A stretch of 55,414 nt of DNA from Draconibacterium sp. (lineage in GTDB: Bacteria > Bacteroidota > Bacteroidia > Bacteroidales > Prolixibacteraceae): positions 1 through 55,414 of the forward strand of contig JADIYN010000056.1 in the NCBI GenBank assembly GCA_016705335.1. The letters are read 5' to 3'. Under the pieces are notes generated by a model. It ran no database searches. It was not told where the DNA came from and worked only from the letters and a program-made list of their open reading frames with translations. Shown here in pieces: positions 30,159-40,000 of this stretch. The position numbers and the translations under genes are program-made. How positions within the stretch are numbered: the stretch's first letter is position 1; every line of letters starts with the position of its first letter.

Positions 30159-32607
30159 ATGACGCGATTTTTGATATTGCCTTTTTTAATGGTGGTGGTA
30201 ACTTTTCAACTTTGGGCCCAACCTACTGAAATTTCAGGAAAAATTACCGAAAAAGCTACAGGCGAACCAATTCCGTATGCCAATATAATTTTCAGGGGGA
30301 CTTCAGTTGGTACCATGTCGGATATCAATGGAAGTTATAGTCTTAGAACTTCAAGACCGGGCACCGAGATTGAAGTTTCTTCGATTGGTTACCAGCGGCA
30401 ATATGCAGTGGTAAAAATCAATCAAAAAAACCAAATCAATTTTCAATTGGAAGAAGAAGTTTTCAGTTTGGGCGAAATTGATGTGCGACCGGGTGAAAAT
30501 CCTGCCAATATTATCTTTCGGAAAATTGTGGAGAACAAAAATGTAAACGATCCCGCGAATTTCCCGTCGTGGCAAAGCCAGATTTACGCCAAAACCGAAA
30601 TCGATTTAAAAAACGTGAAAAGCTCGTTGCGTGACAAAAAGCTGATGGCGCAATTCGATTTTGTTTTTAATTACCTCGATTCGCTTGAAAACGAAGGAAA
30701 AACTTTTCTCCCTGTTTTTTTAAACGAAACGGTTTCAAACTATTACCACGACACAGAATCGAACAAAGAACGAGAAGAAATTATTGCCAACAAAGTTTCG
30801 GGTACAAAGTCGGATGTTTATTCGCAGTTTACCGGCAAAATGTATGAAAACATTAAGATTTACGAGAATTATATGACCTTTTCGGATATTGGTTTTGTTT
30901 CGCCTGTTAACAATCTCGGTCTTCAGTTTTATAAATATTACCTGGTTGACAGCACAATTGTGGATGGACAGAAAATATATGAACTTTCGTTTCGCCCGAA
31001 ATTGCCACAAGAGCCTGTTTTTAAAGGAAATTTTTGGGTTGAAGACGGAAGTTTTGCACTCACAAAACTCGAAATGCAACTCTCGGAACAGGCAAATGTA
31101 AACTTCATCAACAACCTGCAGTATTCAATTGAATACAAGAAAAACGACGGAAAATGGGTGCCAAAAACAGAATCGGTTGTGGTTGATATTGACATTCAGA
31201 AAAACAAAGACTCGGAGAAGATGGGCATAATTGCCCGAAAAACAAATATATACGACGATTTCAAGTTTGCAAATGTTAGTGAAATTGTCAGGAAACAGAA
31301 AGACCCGATTGTACTTGCGCCTAATGTTAGCGGGAAAACTGATGATTTTTGGATTGAAAATCGTCCGGTTGAGTTGCAGCAGCGTGAACGTAATATTTAT
31401 TCGATGGTCGATTCAATAAAAGATGTAAAACTGTATCGTACCATGGCCGAAAATTTATACATGTTTGCATACGGTTACCGCGATTTGGGAAAAATAGAAC
31501 TTGGTCCATATTACTATGTTTACAGTAAAAATAAAATTGAAGGTTCCCGGTTTCGCTTGGGGGCTCGTACAACCTATAAATTTGATAAAAACCTGCGTTT
31601 AAACGGATTTGGCGCATACGGAACAAAAGACAAAGAGTTCAAATATGGGGCAGGTTTCGAGTATTATTTCTCGATAAAACCATTGAGTTTGTTTTCTTTT
31701 CAGATGCAACGTGATTTGGAAATGCTTGGCAAAAGTGACAAAGCATTTTCGGAGCAAAACATAGTAACTACTTTGTTGCCAAACGCCCAAACTCGAAATT
31801 TAACATGATTGATAAATTTGAAGTTCAGGCAAAAAAGAGTGGAGAAAAGGGCTTCACAACGAATTGAAATTGTCGTCAACAAAAATTCAGTCTTCACCAT
31901 TTGTGCCATTTGTTAATTTGGAAGGCGCAACTATTCCTTCTATAAAAAGCACCGAAATCATGCTGGGATTGCGATATGCACCAGGCGAAGAAATTGTGCA
32001 GGACAGATTCGAGCGAAACTTATTGTCGAACTTCAAACCAACTTTCAATATAAAACTGACTAAGGGGTTTGAAGGAGTTTTAGGGGGCGAGTTTGATTAT
32101 TTTAAAATTCATGCCGGCATTTATGATAAATTAAATCTGAACCCTGTCGGATTCAGCAAATATTATATTCAGGTTGGAAAAATATGGGGTGATGTACCGT
32201 TTCCTTTGCTCAAAATCCACGAGGGAAACGAAACTTACAGCTACGATATTTATGCTTTTAATTTGATGAATTACCAGGAATTTGTGAGCGACACCTATGC
32301 GAGTGTTTTTTGGGAGCACCATTTCGCAGGGTTTTTTCTGAATAAAGTGCCACTTTTTCGTAAACTTAAATGGCGCGAAATAGTTGGAACCCGTTTGCTT
32401 TGGGGTGAATACAATAGTGAAAGTCACAGTATTATTCAGCTCCCCAATGATATGAAAGGACTTGGCAAAAAACCTTACACTGAATTTTCACTGGGACTGG
32501 AAAATATTTTCAAATTTATTCGTGTTGATGGTGTTTGGCGTTACAATTATAATGACCAGAATAAAAGCCGGTTTGGAATATTTTTCTCAGCAAACTTTAC
32601 TTTATAG
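30159..32607 (+). CDS. DUF5686/carboxypeptidase-regulatory-like outer-membrane protein, frame-broken
   Basis: About 816 residues after repair. A signal peptide (1-21, ending 'LWAQ') is followed by a CarboxypepD-regulatory-like domain (about 24-100: 'ISGKITEKATGEPIPYANI...SVGTMSDINGSY'), then the DUF5686 region with a C-terminal beta-barrel. The family is a Bacteroidota outer-membrane protein of unknown function, with a plug-like N-domain resembling TonB-dependent receptors. Two probable single-A losses break the frame: one near 31778 ('ccaaacgcc', restored 'LLPKRPNSKFNMIDKF') and one in the A6 run at 31831-31836 (restored 'QAKKEWRKGLHNELK'). The repaired C-terminus ends 'FFSANFTL'. Its stop overlaps the stop of the convergent next gene by 11 bases. 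Confidence 0.8.
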
Positions 32608-35092
32608 TAACCAGTCTGTTCCCTGATTTAAGCTCAAATTTCAAAAATCCGTTTTTGTCACTTTTTAATTTCCAACTTTTAATTCCATCAGAAACACTGT
32701 AATCTTTAATGGCCTTTGAAACGTTTATGTTGTAAGAAATTTTTCCGGTTTCATTATTTGATAACTGATTCCAGGCGAATTCATCTGTATCCCATTTCAC
32801 TATTTCAAGCGACAGTGCTGAAGTTGTTTTTGCTTTAAGCGAAAATTGTTCATCATTTCTGCTAAACCATGTTAATTCATTATTTTCTGAATAAAATCCA
32901 AAGTCGAATTTCGAGGATACTTTAAACTGTTCATTTGCAATTGAATAAACATTGGTTGTTAGTCCAATAGTTAGTTTGTCGTTCCTGAAATTATAAAATA
33001 AATTTGTGCCCGATAATTTTTCTGTAATATGAGGATTCAGATACAGTCTGTTGTAAAGCGGATTAATTCCGTAGATGGCTTTGTAAAGTCCAATTAGCGC
33101 CAAACTATTACCCGATAATATATCATCTCCCAAACCATCCTGATGCACTCTGCCATATCTCTGAAATGCCATTCCGTCCTTTTCATATTGATTTAGTACA
33201 TTGTCAACATATTTTAAGGCAAGTTCGGGTTTGTAACCGGCATAAGCTTCAACGGCAATGCTTCCCCACGACAGGAAAATATCGCCATTTTCATAATTTG
33301 GAAAAGGAAATTGCCAGTCGTTTCCTTCGCCAACCGCATACGGATAAAGACAAATCGGCCAAAAGAAAAGATTTTCGGTGCTGGTTTGCTCTTCTATTTT
33401 GTCAAGAATTGCCGTTTGCCGGGTAGTGTCATCGCAAATGCCATAAACGATGGCCATAAGATTTACAGGAACCACAAGGTTGTCGCCATGTACAGATTGA
33501 TCTTTGTCGAGCCAGTGCACATACCATTTGTTTGCCGGATTCCAAAAACCGCCTTCGGAAGTTGATTTATTGAAGCACTTTTTAAGTTCGGCAGCATAAT
33601 TTGAATAGTAGTTTGCTTTTTCAGGATCGTTTAACAATCCTTCAACATCGGCCCATAAAGTAAGGGCATAATATAACTTGGCATTTACAAAGGCATTTTC
33701 GTAAGATGCCCAAATAATATCAATCCAGTCACTGCCTTTTCTTTCCAAATGTGAATCGGTCATCATTTCAACCAGATAGTTTTTGTTTGAATCTCTTTTT
33801 AGCATGAATTCAAGCGCTTTTTCACAACTTGTTTTGTGGTTGGCTACCCAGTTTATATCACCAGTAAGCTGAAATACCTGAGCAACATTTGAAACAAAAT
33901 CGGGATTCGAATCCATGAGGTAACCCCATTGAGCTTCGTAGAATCCTTTATCTGTAACGGTGCCAGGTATTGCATCTTCATCCAGATAAGCCCACCTTGC
34001 TATTACTCTTCCGTCGGGTTGCACAGCATTGTCGCGGTAAAAATCCAGACAGTCTTTATAGCCTTCGGTGTAACTCTCGTCGTTAATTCCAATGGCAAAT
34101 TGGGCAATATATTGTTCGTGCAAACAAATTGGGCCATAAGGTGTGTGCCAGCTGTTGCCACCAAAATGCTTTTCATCAATAACCCCGATTCGGGCAATTG
34201 TATTTAACAAAGCTGTAATTTGCTTTCCGTTTTCACCCTCAAAATGCCCCCTGTTATAGGCTTCGTTATAATTTACATACGAAAAGGTGATGGATTGTTT
34301 GTATTTTCCTGAAGTAGCAGTGAAACGATCCCAAACATCTGTTTTTCCCCTGATAAACCGGCTCCTTTTTTCAGTTTCGTAACGGCAGGTCAGTTCATTA
34401 TCAGAAACTGATATGGTATAATTCAACTGATCATTATTGGTACGGCTGTATTTCATTGCTACTTGTTTGCCAGCTGCTTCAACTGTAAGTTTTAATGCAT
34501 TGCCGGTTGAGCTGTTCCAAAAAACTGATGAGTTCGAATGTACGCCATACGTGCATAATTTCCGGTTAAAAAGATAAAACCACGCCAATCCGCCGTATCC
34601 GAGGAAAGCTCCGTCCCATGTATTTATACTTTCAAAATTAAAAGATGGAAAAGCGGCTTCTTCTATAACCAATGGCTTTGGAAAATTCCTTTCAATATCA
34701 AATTTAATTTCGTTTTCATCGATTATGAAATTCCAGTTTTCTGTTACAATTTCGTCATTGGCACCATAAGAAATATTGCTGACCTTCAATGTGTTTTTAT
34801 CAATAATTATTTGAGGTTCAAATGCCAGTTTAAGTGTAGAATATGAACCGGTTGGTGTGGTAATTTGCGAATAAATGCCGTTTTGCCCGTTAATTACTGA
34901 CTGTTCGTTAACGATTAATTTCGAAATAGAACATTTCCGGTTATAATCAAGTGTAAGCATAACTTTGCTGTTGCCAAACACAATAACTTTTTCAGTTGAA
35001 TTATTTGCGATTTCAATTTCTGTGGCTCGCGTAAAATTAAATGCGAACAGAAGCAGAACGATAATTCCAAGTTGTGAGAATTTGCAATTCAT
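32597..35092 (-). CDS. Secreted six-hairpin (alpha/alpha)6 glycosidase-like protein
   Basis: The protein has 831 residues, with a signal peptide (about 1-23, ending 'TRA'). An N-terminal beta-sandwich covers about 25-290. A catalytic-type helical barrel covers about 300-690 with 'NSWHTPYGPICLHEQYIAQFAIG', 'RWAYLDEDAIPG', 'DWIDIIWASYENAFVNAKLYYAL', 'WYVHWLDK' and 'GDIFLSWGSIAVEAYAGY'. The C-terminal part is beta-rich. The shape resembles GH78/GH95/GH94-like six-hairpin enzymes, but I do not recognise a defined family. Candidate acids lie in the 'LDEDA' and 'DWIDI' segments. The reading frame is intact over 2.5 kb. It converges with the DUF5686 gene and is divergent from the oxidoreductase. Confidence 0.6.
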   Translation of the reverse strand: MNCKFSQLGIIVLLLFAFNFTRATEIEIANNSTEKVIVFGNSKVMLTLDYNRKCSISKLIVNEQSVINGQNGIYSQITTPTGSYSTLKLAFEPQIIIDKNTLKVSNISYGANDEIVTENWNFIIDENEIKFDIERNFPKPLVIEEAAFPSFNFESINTWDGAFLGYGGLAWFYLFNRKLCTYGVHSNSSVFWNSSTGNALKLTVEAAGKQVAMKYSRTNNDQLNYTISVSDNELTCRYETEKRSRFIRGKTDVWDRFTATSGKYKQSITFSYVNYNEAYNRGHFEGENGKQITALLNTIARIGVIDEKHFGGNSWHTPYGPICLHEQYIAQFAIGINDESYTEGYKDCLDFYRDNAVQPDGRVIARWAYLDEDAIPGTVTDKGFYEAQWGYLMDSNPDFVSNVAQVFQLTGDINWVANHKTSCEKALEFMLKRDSNKNYLVEMMTDSHLERKGSDWIDIIWASYENAFVNAKLYYALTLWADVEGLLNDPEKANYYSNYAAELKKCFNKSTSEGGFWNPANKWYVHWLDKDQSVHGDNLVVPVNLMAIVYGICDDTTRQTAILDKIEEQTSTENLFFWPICLYPYAVGEGNDWQFPFPNYENGDIFLSWGSIAVEAYAGYKPELALKYVDNVLNQYEKDGMAFQRYGRVHQDGLGDDILSGNSLALIGLYKAIYGINPLYNRLYLNPHITEKLSGTNLFYNFRNDKLTIGLTTNVYSIANEQFKVSSKFDFGFYSENNELTWFSRNDEQFSLKAKTTSALSLEIVKWDTDEFAWNQLSNNETGKISYNINVSKAIKDYSVSDGIKSWKLKSDKNGFLKFELKSGNRLVTIK

Positions 35093-35405
35093 AATTTTAT
35101 GTCATTTTAAATTGTGTAGTAAACTTACAAGAATTTAAATACAAATCTTGTTCATAAATTGGCATTTATCATTCTTTTAAAGTGTTCAGCATATAGAAAT
35201 TATGGATTTCCAGAAATTTTGACGGTAGCTGCACAATTTTTATTTCATTAAAAACCGTAACTTCTCATCTATGCTGAAACTTAAAATTGTTAGTTCATTC
35301 AGTATTCTAAAATTTGAATTACAATAGTTTTATATTCTAAAAATAATTTTGGTAAATTCACATTTTTGGTACTGTTCTTAATCAATTCATTTAAATACAT
35401 CAAAA
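35093..35405. other. Divergent promoter region, no gene seen
   Basis: This AT-rich spacer lies between the six-hairpin protein (minus) and the oxidoreductase (plus). The only recognisable signal is a TAATTTTG box at 35344-35351. No RNA gene or ORF is supported. Confidence 0.5.
35344..35351 (+). promoter_or_regulatory. Probable -7 box for the Gfo/Idh/MocA gene
   Basis: TAATTTTG matches TAnnTTTG, 54 bases upstream of the ATG at 35406. A TTTG -33 box at normal spacing is not evident. Confidence 0.4.
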
Positions 35406-36749
35406 ATGGGAAAACCTATTTTAGACCGTCGGAATTTCATCTCAAAAACAGCCATCGGAACAATTGGAGTTGCCGGAATTCTAAATGCCTGTTCAACCGG
35501 AAAAACAAAAAAACAGGAAATACAACTCCCTGAATTGCTTGATCAGGCGCCCGATGGCAAAGTACTTAAAGCCGGGCTGATAGGTTGTGGCGGTCGGGGT
35601 ACAGGTGCGGCAATCAATTTTTTGGATGCCGGACCAAATTTGCAAATTACAGCACTTGGAGATGTTTTTCAGGATAAAATCGACAATTGCCGGGCTGAAA
35701 TTAAGACACTAAAAGGAGTCGAAATTGCCGATGAAAACTGTTTTGTTGGGTTTGATGCTTTTGAAAAAGTTATCGATTCGGGTGTCGATATCGTGTTGCT
35801 GTGCACACCGCCACATTTTCGTCCTGCCCATGTTGAAGCAGCAGTGAATGCACGAAAACATGTTTTTATGGAGAAACCGATCGCTGTTGATCCGGTTGGG
35901 GCCAGATCAGTTTTGGCATCAGCCAAAAAGGCTGAAGCGATTGGTTTGTGCATGGTAAGCGGAACAATACGCCGTGTGCAAAAAGATTACATGGAAACAT
36001 GGCGGCAGGTGGCAAATGGTGGAATTGGCGAAATCATCGGGGCAAATATCATCCGAAACGGCGGAGCTTTATGGTACAGAAACCGCCAGCCACAATGGAC
36101 TGACATGGAATACATGTTGCGAAACTGGGTGAATTTCTGCTGGCTTTCAGGCGACCATATCACAGAGCAATTTATTCATGAAATTGATGTAATGAACTGG
36201 TATATGGGTCAAAATCCGGTTACTGCGATTGGTTGGGGTGGACGTCAGCGAAGGATTACAGGTGACCAGTACGATTTTTTCAGTATAGAATATGTTTATG
36301 ATAATGGGATGAGAGCGCATTGTGCTGCCCGGCAAATTAACGGATGCACAAACCGCAAAGTTGAACAGATTAACGGTACGAAAGGATATGCAGACGCCGG
36401 CGGAATTTTGTATGATTTAAACGGCAACGAAATTTGGAAATACCCAAAACCGGAAGAAGGCGATACAACTTCTCCATGGAAAGTTACAAATCCTTATGTA
36501 CAGGAACATATTGATTTGGTTACCGCTATTCGTACAGGAAAACCAATAAGTGATGCTGAGGCACAGGTAAATTCAACACTAATAACAATTATGGGGAGAA
36601 TTTCGGCCTACACAGGAAAAGAAGTAACGTGGGAAGAAATAATGAATTCGGATTTGTATCTCGGTCCAAAAACATACGAGTTTGGCCCCGTTCCCGAAAT
36701 TGAAGAAGTAATTCCGGTGGTTGGTGTTACAAATGAGCCGGAAGTGTAA
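35406..36749 (+). CDS. Gfo/Idh/MocA family oxidoreductase with Tat lipoprotein signal
   Basis: The protein has 447 residues. It starts with a twin-arginine motif 'DRRNFIS' (Arg 8-9) followed by 'GILNAC', which suggests Tat export and lipidation at Cys29. A Rossmann NAD(P) domain follows with 'GLIGCGGRGTG' (57-67) and 'FMEKPIAV' (EKP at 156-158), the latter typical of the family. The C-terminal domain contains 'EQFIHEIDVMNWYMG'. Such proteins oxidise or reduce sugar hydroxyls with a tightly bound cofactor. The next gene is a DUF1080 protein, a common partner; together they suggest 3-keto-sugar chemistry in the periplasm (inference). The frame is intact. Confidence 0.85.
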   Translation: MGKPILDRRNFISKTAIGTIGVAGILNACSTGKTKKQEIQLPELLDQAPDGKVLKAGLIGCGGRGTGAAINFLDAGPNLQITALGDVFQDKIDNCRAEIKTLKGVEIADENCFVGFDAFEKVIDSGVDIVLLCTPPHFRPAHVEAAVNARKHVFMEKPIAVDPVGARSVLASAKKAEAIGLCMVSGTIRRVQKDYMETWRQVANGGIGEIIGANIIRNGGALWYRNRQPQWTDMEYMLRNWVNFCWLSGDHITEQFIHEIDVMNWYMGQNPVTAIGWGGRQRRITGDQYDFFSIEYVYDNGMRAHCAARQINGCTNRKVEQINGTKGYADAGGILYDLNGNEIWKYPKPEEGDTTSPWKVTNPYVQEHIDLVTAIRTGKPISDAEAQVNSTLITIMGRISAYTGKEVTWEEIMNSDLYLGPKTYEFGPVPEIEEVIPVVGVTNEPEV

Positions 36750-36789
36750 AAGTTAAAGTTTAAAGTTTAAAGTTTAATGTTTAAAGTGG
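36749..36789. repeat. Short A/T-rich direct repeat between two genes
   Basis: The hexamer-like unit 'aaagttt' recurs several times in tandem directly after the oxidoreductase stop, with one 'aatgttt' variant. It looks like a low-complexity spacer and gives no clear hairpin. Confidence 0.55.
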
Positions 36790-36795
36790 TTTGAA

Positions 36796-37495
36796 ATGAG
36801 AGTAATATTACAATTCGTATTCGTTTTTTCATTGTTGGATTAGCAAACGCACAAAACCTTTGTTCAAATTCGGTAATGAACTTGGTATTGACAAAGTAAT
36901 TCCCGGGGAAAAGGTAAAAGGTGAATCTATTAACTGGTTTCAGGTAAATACCCGCGACACAACCTGGGAAGTGAAGAAAGATGAACTTATTTGTCACGGT
37001 CACCCAATTGGGGTTGTACGTTCCGAGAAAAAGTACGAAAATTTTATTCTTCATATTGAATGGAAACACATGGAAGCCGGCGGCAATTCAGGCACATTTG
37101 TCTGGAGCGAAGCCAACGCCGATGAAACCAACCGGCTGCCCAACGGAGTTGAGGTTCAAATGCTTGAACTCGACTGGGTAAACCTGAACAAACGCGATGG
37201 AGAAACCCCGCCGATTGCCTATGTACATGGCGAATTGTTTGGGGTGGGCGGTGTAACTACAGTTCCGGATAATCCGCGGGGCGAAAGAAGCAAATCAATC
37301 GAAAACCGTTGTCTCGGAAAAGGCGAGTGGAACACCTACGAAGTGGTTTGTGTGGATGGAACGATCAAACTTTCGGTTAACGGTAAATTTGTAAACGGCA
37401 TCAGTAAATCCTCTCAAAAATCAGGTTATATCTGTCTTGAATCTGAAGGTGCTGAAATTCATTTCAGGAATTTGAGAATTGTTGAGCTGCCATAA
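36796..37495 (+). CDS. DUF1080 (3-keto-disaccharide hydrolase-like) secreted protein, frame-broken start
   Basis: ATG 36796 starts a hydrophobic leader ('ILQFVFVFSLL') that meets the mature frame after restoring a G near 36838 ('gga tta gca aac') and an A near 36850 ('caa aaa cct'). This gives '..LANAQKPLFKFGNELG'. The body is a DUF1080 jelly-roll with 'ESINWFQVNTRDTTWEVKKDELIC', 'LHIEWKHMEAGGNSGTF' and 'EWNTYEVVCVDGTIKLSVNGKFVNG'. About 233 residues, normal for the family. DUF1080 proteins are related to laminarinase-like folds, and some cleave 3-keto-glycosides. It lies 46 bases after the Gfo/Idh/MocA gene on the same strand, so the two are probably cotranscribed. Confidence 0.8.
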
Positions 37496-37547
37496 TTTTA
37501 TAGTAAAATATTCTTTTCCTTTCTTTTGAAGAATTACAAAATCTATT

Positions 37548-38453
37548 TTACCATGTAATCGGCTCAGGATGTATTGTTGATATGTAACCAAATTTTCCTT
37601 CAATCGCACCTTCAATTTTTGTACATATATCATGCGCTTCTTCCAAAGGCATTTTGGGTGGAAGTTTAATATGACAGCTCATTTCGGAGTGCTGCCCGTA
37701 ATTGTGAATGTGGATATGGTGAAGGTGAATCGGTCTGTCACAAGCTTTCTGTGCTGTTTCACGTATCGAAAGGAGCAAACCTTCATCGGGGCTTTCTCCC
37801 AATAATGATGTAATTTCTTTTGACAGAATTTCGTAACCTGCGTAACCTATCATTAAAGCAACAATAAAACTTAAAACGGCATCAGTCCACCAAAAGTTTT
37901 TGCCAACCGCTAGCCCAATTAAAATTACAACCGACGAAAGTGCATCGGAACGGTGGTGCCAGGCATCAGCTTTTAAAATCGATGAATTGGTTTTTTTTGC
38001 TGCCCAAAATGCATATTGCGCCATCGCTTCTTTCGAAAGTATTGAAATAATGGTTACTACCCATGCAACAGTTCCAAATACTGTTTTTTCTTTTGATCCG
38101 AATTTTGCAATTGCACCAACAACAAAATCAAATGCCACAATTGCAAGTAAAACACCAATTATAATAGAAGCAATATGTTCTGCACGGCCATGCCCAAAAG
38201 GGTGATCTTCGTCGGCGGGTTTGCGCGATACCCTTCCGGCAACAAGCACAATTACCGATGATACTGTATCGCTCATCGTATGCCAGGCATCGGCGATTAA
38301 TGCCAGTGAACCGGTTACAATTCCGGCCCAGTATTTCAGTCCAAATAAAACTGTATTTCCAATTATTGAAATCCAGCCTTCCTGTACAATATATTTATTC
38401 CTGCTTTGCATGAAATCAAAATTAGTAAAACTGCCTGATTTATAATTTATCAA
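37548..38453 (-). CDS. Cation diffusion facilitator (CDF) family transporter
   Basis: The protein has 301 residues (287 from the alternative Met at 38411, just before 'QSRNKYIVQEGW'). There are six hydrophobic segments, with the CDF metal-site motifs 'DAWHTMSD' (TM2) and 'DAWHHRSD' (TM5), and a 'DEDHPFGHGRAEHIAS' loop typical of CDF exporters. The C-terminal cytoplasmic domain is His-rich ('HLHHIHIHNYGQHSE'). Family members export Zn2+, Fe2+ or Mn2+ out of the cytoplasm in exchange for protons. The actual metal is not clear from sequence. The gene is minus strand, converging with the DUF1080 gene. Confidence 0.9.
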   Translation of the reverse strand: MINYKSGSFTNFDFMQSRNKYIVQEGWISIIGNTVLFGLKYWAGIVTGSLALIADAWHTMSDTVSSVIVLVAGRVSRKPADEDHPFGHGRAEHIASIIIGVLLAIVAFDFVVGAIAKFGSKEKTVFGTVAWVVTIISILSKEAMAQYAFWAAKKTNSSILKADAWHHRSDALSSVVILIGLAVGKNFWWTDAVLSFIVALMIGYAGYEILSKEITSLLGESPDEGLLLSIRETAQKACDRPIHLHHIHIHNYGQHSEMSCHIKLPPKMPLEEAHDICTKIEGAIEGKFGYISTIHPEPITW

Positions 38454-38503
38454 TTCAGGTTTGGAAATTCCGAGGCAATTTCAATACCGATTTTAGCGTT
38501 AGC

Positions 38504-39196
38504 CTATTTTATTCTATCCGAAATTTGTTTAATAATATTTTTTACAGATGGGGTTTTTGTCAGTTTAGAGAAAATCCCCTTTTTCCCATAATGTAAAAAA
38601 ATATTCCTGGTGTACATGAATAAGCCCAAACTGTGTGCTGTAAATAACACCGGATCCAGACGCGGTATTGAATACACAAAAATCATTAATGACCCGATTG
38701 TACTGAGGATCCAAAAACCCAATGGCAAAACTGAATCGTTTCGGTATTCGGAATAAATCCACTGGTATAAAAAGCGTGAATTAAAAATTACCTGTCCGGC
38801 AGAACCCCAAATCAATAGAAAAAGTGAAACATTATCGTTTTTTAAGATAGAACTGAAATTATGATTTTCTCCAAAAATAAGCCAGCCCAAATAAATTACA
38901 GGAATTACAACTGCAAGCATTCTTGTAATCCAGTGCATTTTTTTCCATGCATTTTTTAACTGAAGGTTGCGAATGTAAACGCTGTAAACCAAAACCTGAC
39001 CAAGAACAATCGAAAAATCGTTCCGAAAAATACCATAAGTAAGCATCAGAATAGAAGCTAACAAGCTGATTTGCCAATAAATAACAGGTGAAATAATTTC
39101 TCCCTCATGTTCTGATTTGAACCACTGCACAATTGTCCTGGCAAAAAACAGGAATTGGGCAAAAAATCCGAAACCTATAACGAGGTAATTGTTCAT
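38504..39196 (-). CDS. Tandem LABN (lipid-A-disaccharide synthase N-terminal-like) membrane protein
   Basis: The protein has 230 residues and is mostly hydrophobic with about seven membrane segments. It contains two LABN-like repeats. Each reads R...QW..SE....P...W........Y, ending 'Y.RN'. The key residues recur at a constant offset of 121: R20/R141, Q24-W25/Q145-W146, S28-E29/S149-E150, P37/P158, W41/W162, Y54/Y175, R76-N77/R197-N198. Single LABN domains resemble three-helix SWEET/PQ-loop half-repeats and are linked to lipid A biosynthesis. A tandem protein could form a full transporter-like fold (inference). It lies 66 bases downstream of rnc, so it is probably cotranscribed. Confidence 0.75.
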   Translation of the reverse strand: MNNYLVIGFGFFAQFLFFARTIVQWFKSEHEGEIISPVIYWQISLLASILMLTYGIFRNDFSIVLGQVLVYSVYIRNLQLKNAWKKMHWITRMLAVVIPVIYLGWLIFGENHNFSSILKNDNVSLFLLIWGSAGQVIFNSRFLYQWIYSEYRNDSVLPLGFWILSTIGSLMIFVYSIPRLDPVLFTAHSLGLFMYTRNIFLHYGKKGIFSKLTKTPSVKNIIKQISDRIK

Positions 39197-39262
39197 TTAC
39201 TATTTTAAATATGGGTAAAAATAGAAATCTTAAATAATTAAAATGATTTTAGCCAGAGAGAT

Positions 39263-39994
39263 TTATATATCTTCAATTTTGTTTATTGCAATCCGGGCGG
39301 CATTCTGGTGTGCTTCTTTTTTTGAAGTGCCGGTTCCATAACCTATTTTTTTGTTGTCCACAATCACAACTGTTGTGAATTTTGGTTGTTTCGATTTTTC
39401 GTTGAACTCTTCACTTGTTTCAAATTCAAGTTCTTTTTTGTTTTTTTGGCTCCACTCAATCAAGCGGCTTTTAAAATTCAAATCGTTTTGTTCTATTTCA
39501 GCCAGATTTACAAAATTCGATAATATTTTTTTCGTTATAAAATATTTTGCCGCGTGGTAACCTTTATCAAGATAGATTGCGCCAATCAATGCTTCGAGTG
39601 CATCACCGTAAATGTGGCTGCTGTCAATGTTTTTTGTTGTGTTCGAATCGATAAAAACACCAAGCCCCATGTCATTTGTCAGTTTTGTGAGAAATGCCCG
39701 GTTTACAAGTTTCGATCGGGTTTTTGTTAAAAACCCCTCGTCTTCCTTTGGAAACCTGTTATACAGAAAGTCGGCGATAACGGCGCTCAAAATAGCATCG
39801 CCAAGGAATTCAAGGCGTTCGTTGTTTACAAAATTTCCACGTGAATCGACAGTTGATGCTGATTTGTGCAAAAAAGCCAGATCGTAAAGTTTAAGATTGT
39901 TGGGGTATGTTCCGATGAGATTCTTTAAAAACAAATAAAACTCTTTTCGATTTGACGAAAAGAGTTTTATTCGTTGTACTATTCTTCTAACCAC
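39263..39994 (-). CDS. rnc: Ribonuclease III
   Basis: The protein has 243 residues. The RNase III signature 'NERLEFLGDAIL' (about 57-68) supplies the catalytic Glu/Asp. 'DALEALIGAIYLD' holds the second catalytic acidic pair. A C-terminal double-stranded-RNA-binding domain (about 170-243) ends with the 'GTGTSKKEAHQNAARIAI' motif. The enzyme cuts double-stranded RNA, including rRNA precursors. The start is GTG at 39994, six bases after the fabF stop, so translation is coupled to fabF in the conserved acpP-fabF-rnc order. Confidence 0.95.
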   Translation of the reverse strand: MVRRIVQRIKLFSSNRKEFYLFLKNLIGTYPNNLKLYDLAFLHKSASTVDSRGNFVNNERLEFLGDAILSAVIADFLYNRFPKEDEGFLTKTRSKLVNRAFLTKLTNDMGLGVFIDSNTTKNIDSSHIYGDALEALIGAIYLDKGYHAAKYFITKKILSNFVNLAEIEQNDLNFKSRLIEWSQKNKKELEFETSEEFNEKSKQPKFTTVVIVDNKKIGYGTGTSKKEAHQNAARIAINKIEDI

Positions 39995-40000
39995 AACCGA

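Noticed and set aside
33900..33920. tRNA-like 'attcgaatcc' string
   Set aside because: It lies inside the six-hairpin coding sequence and has no acceptor or anticodon stem partners. No tRNA was found in the window.
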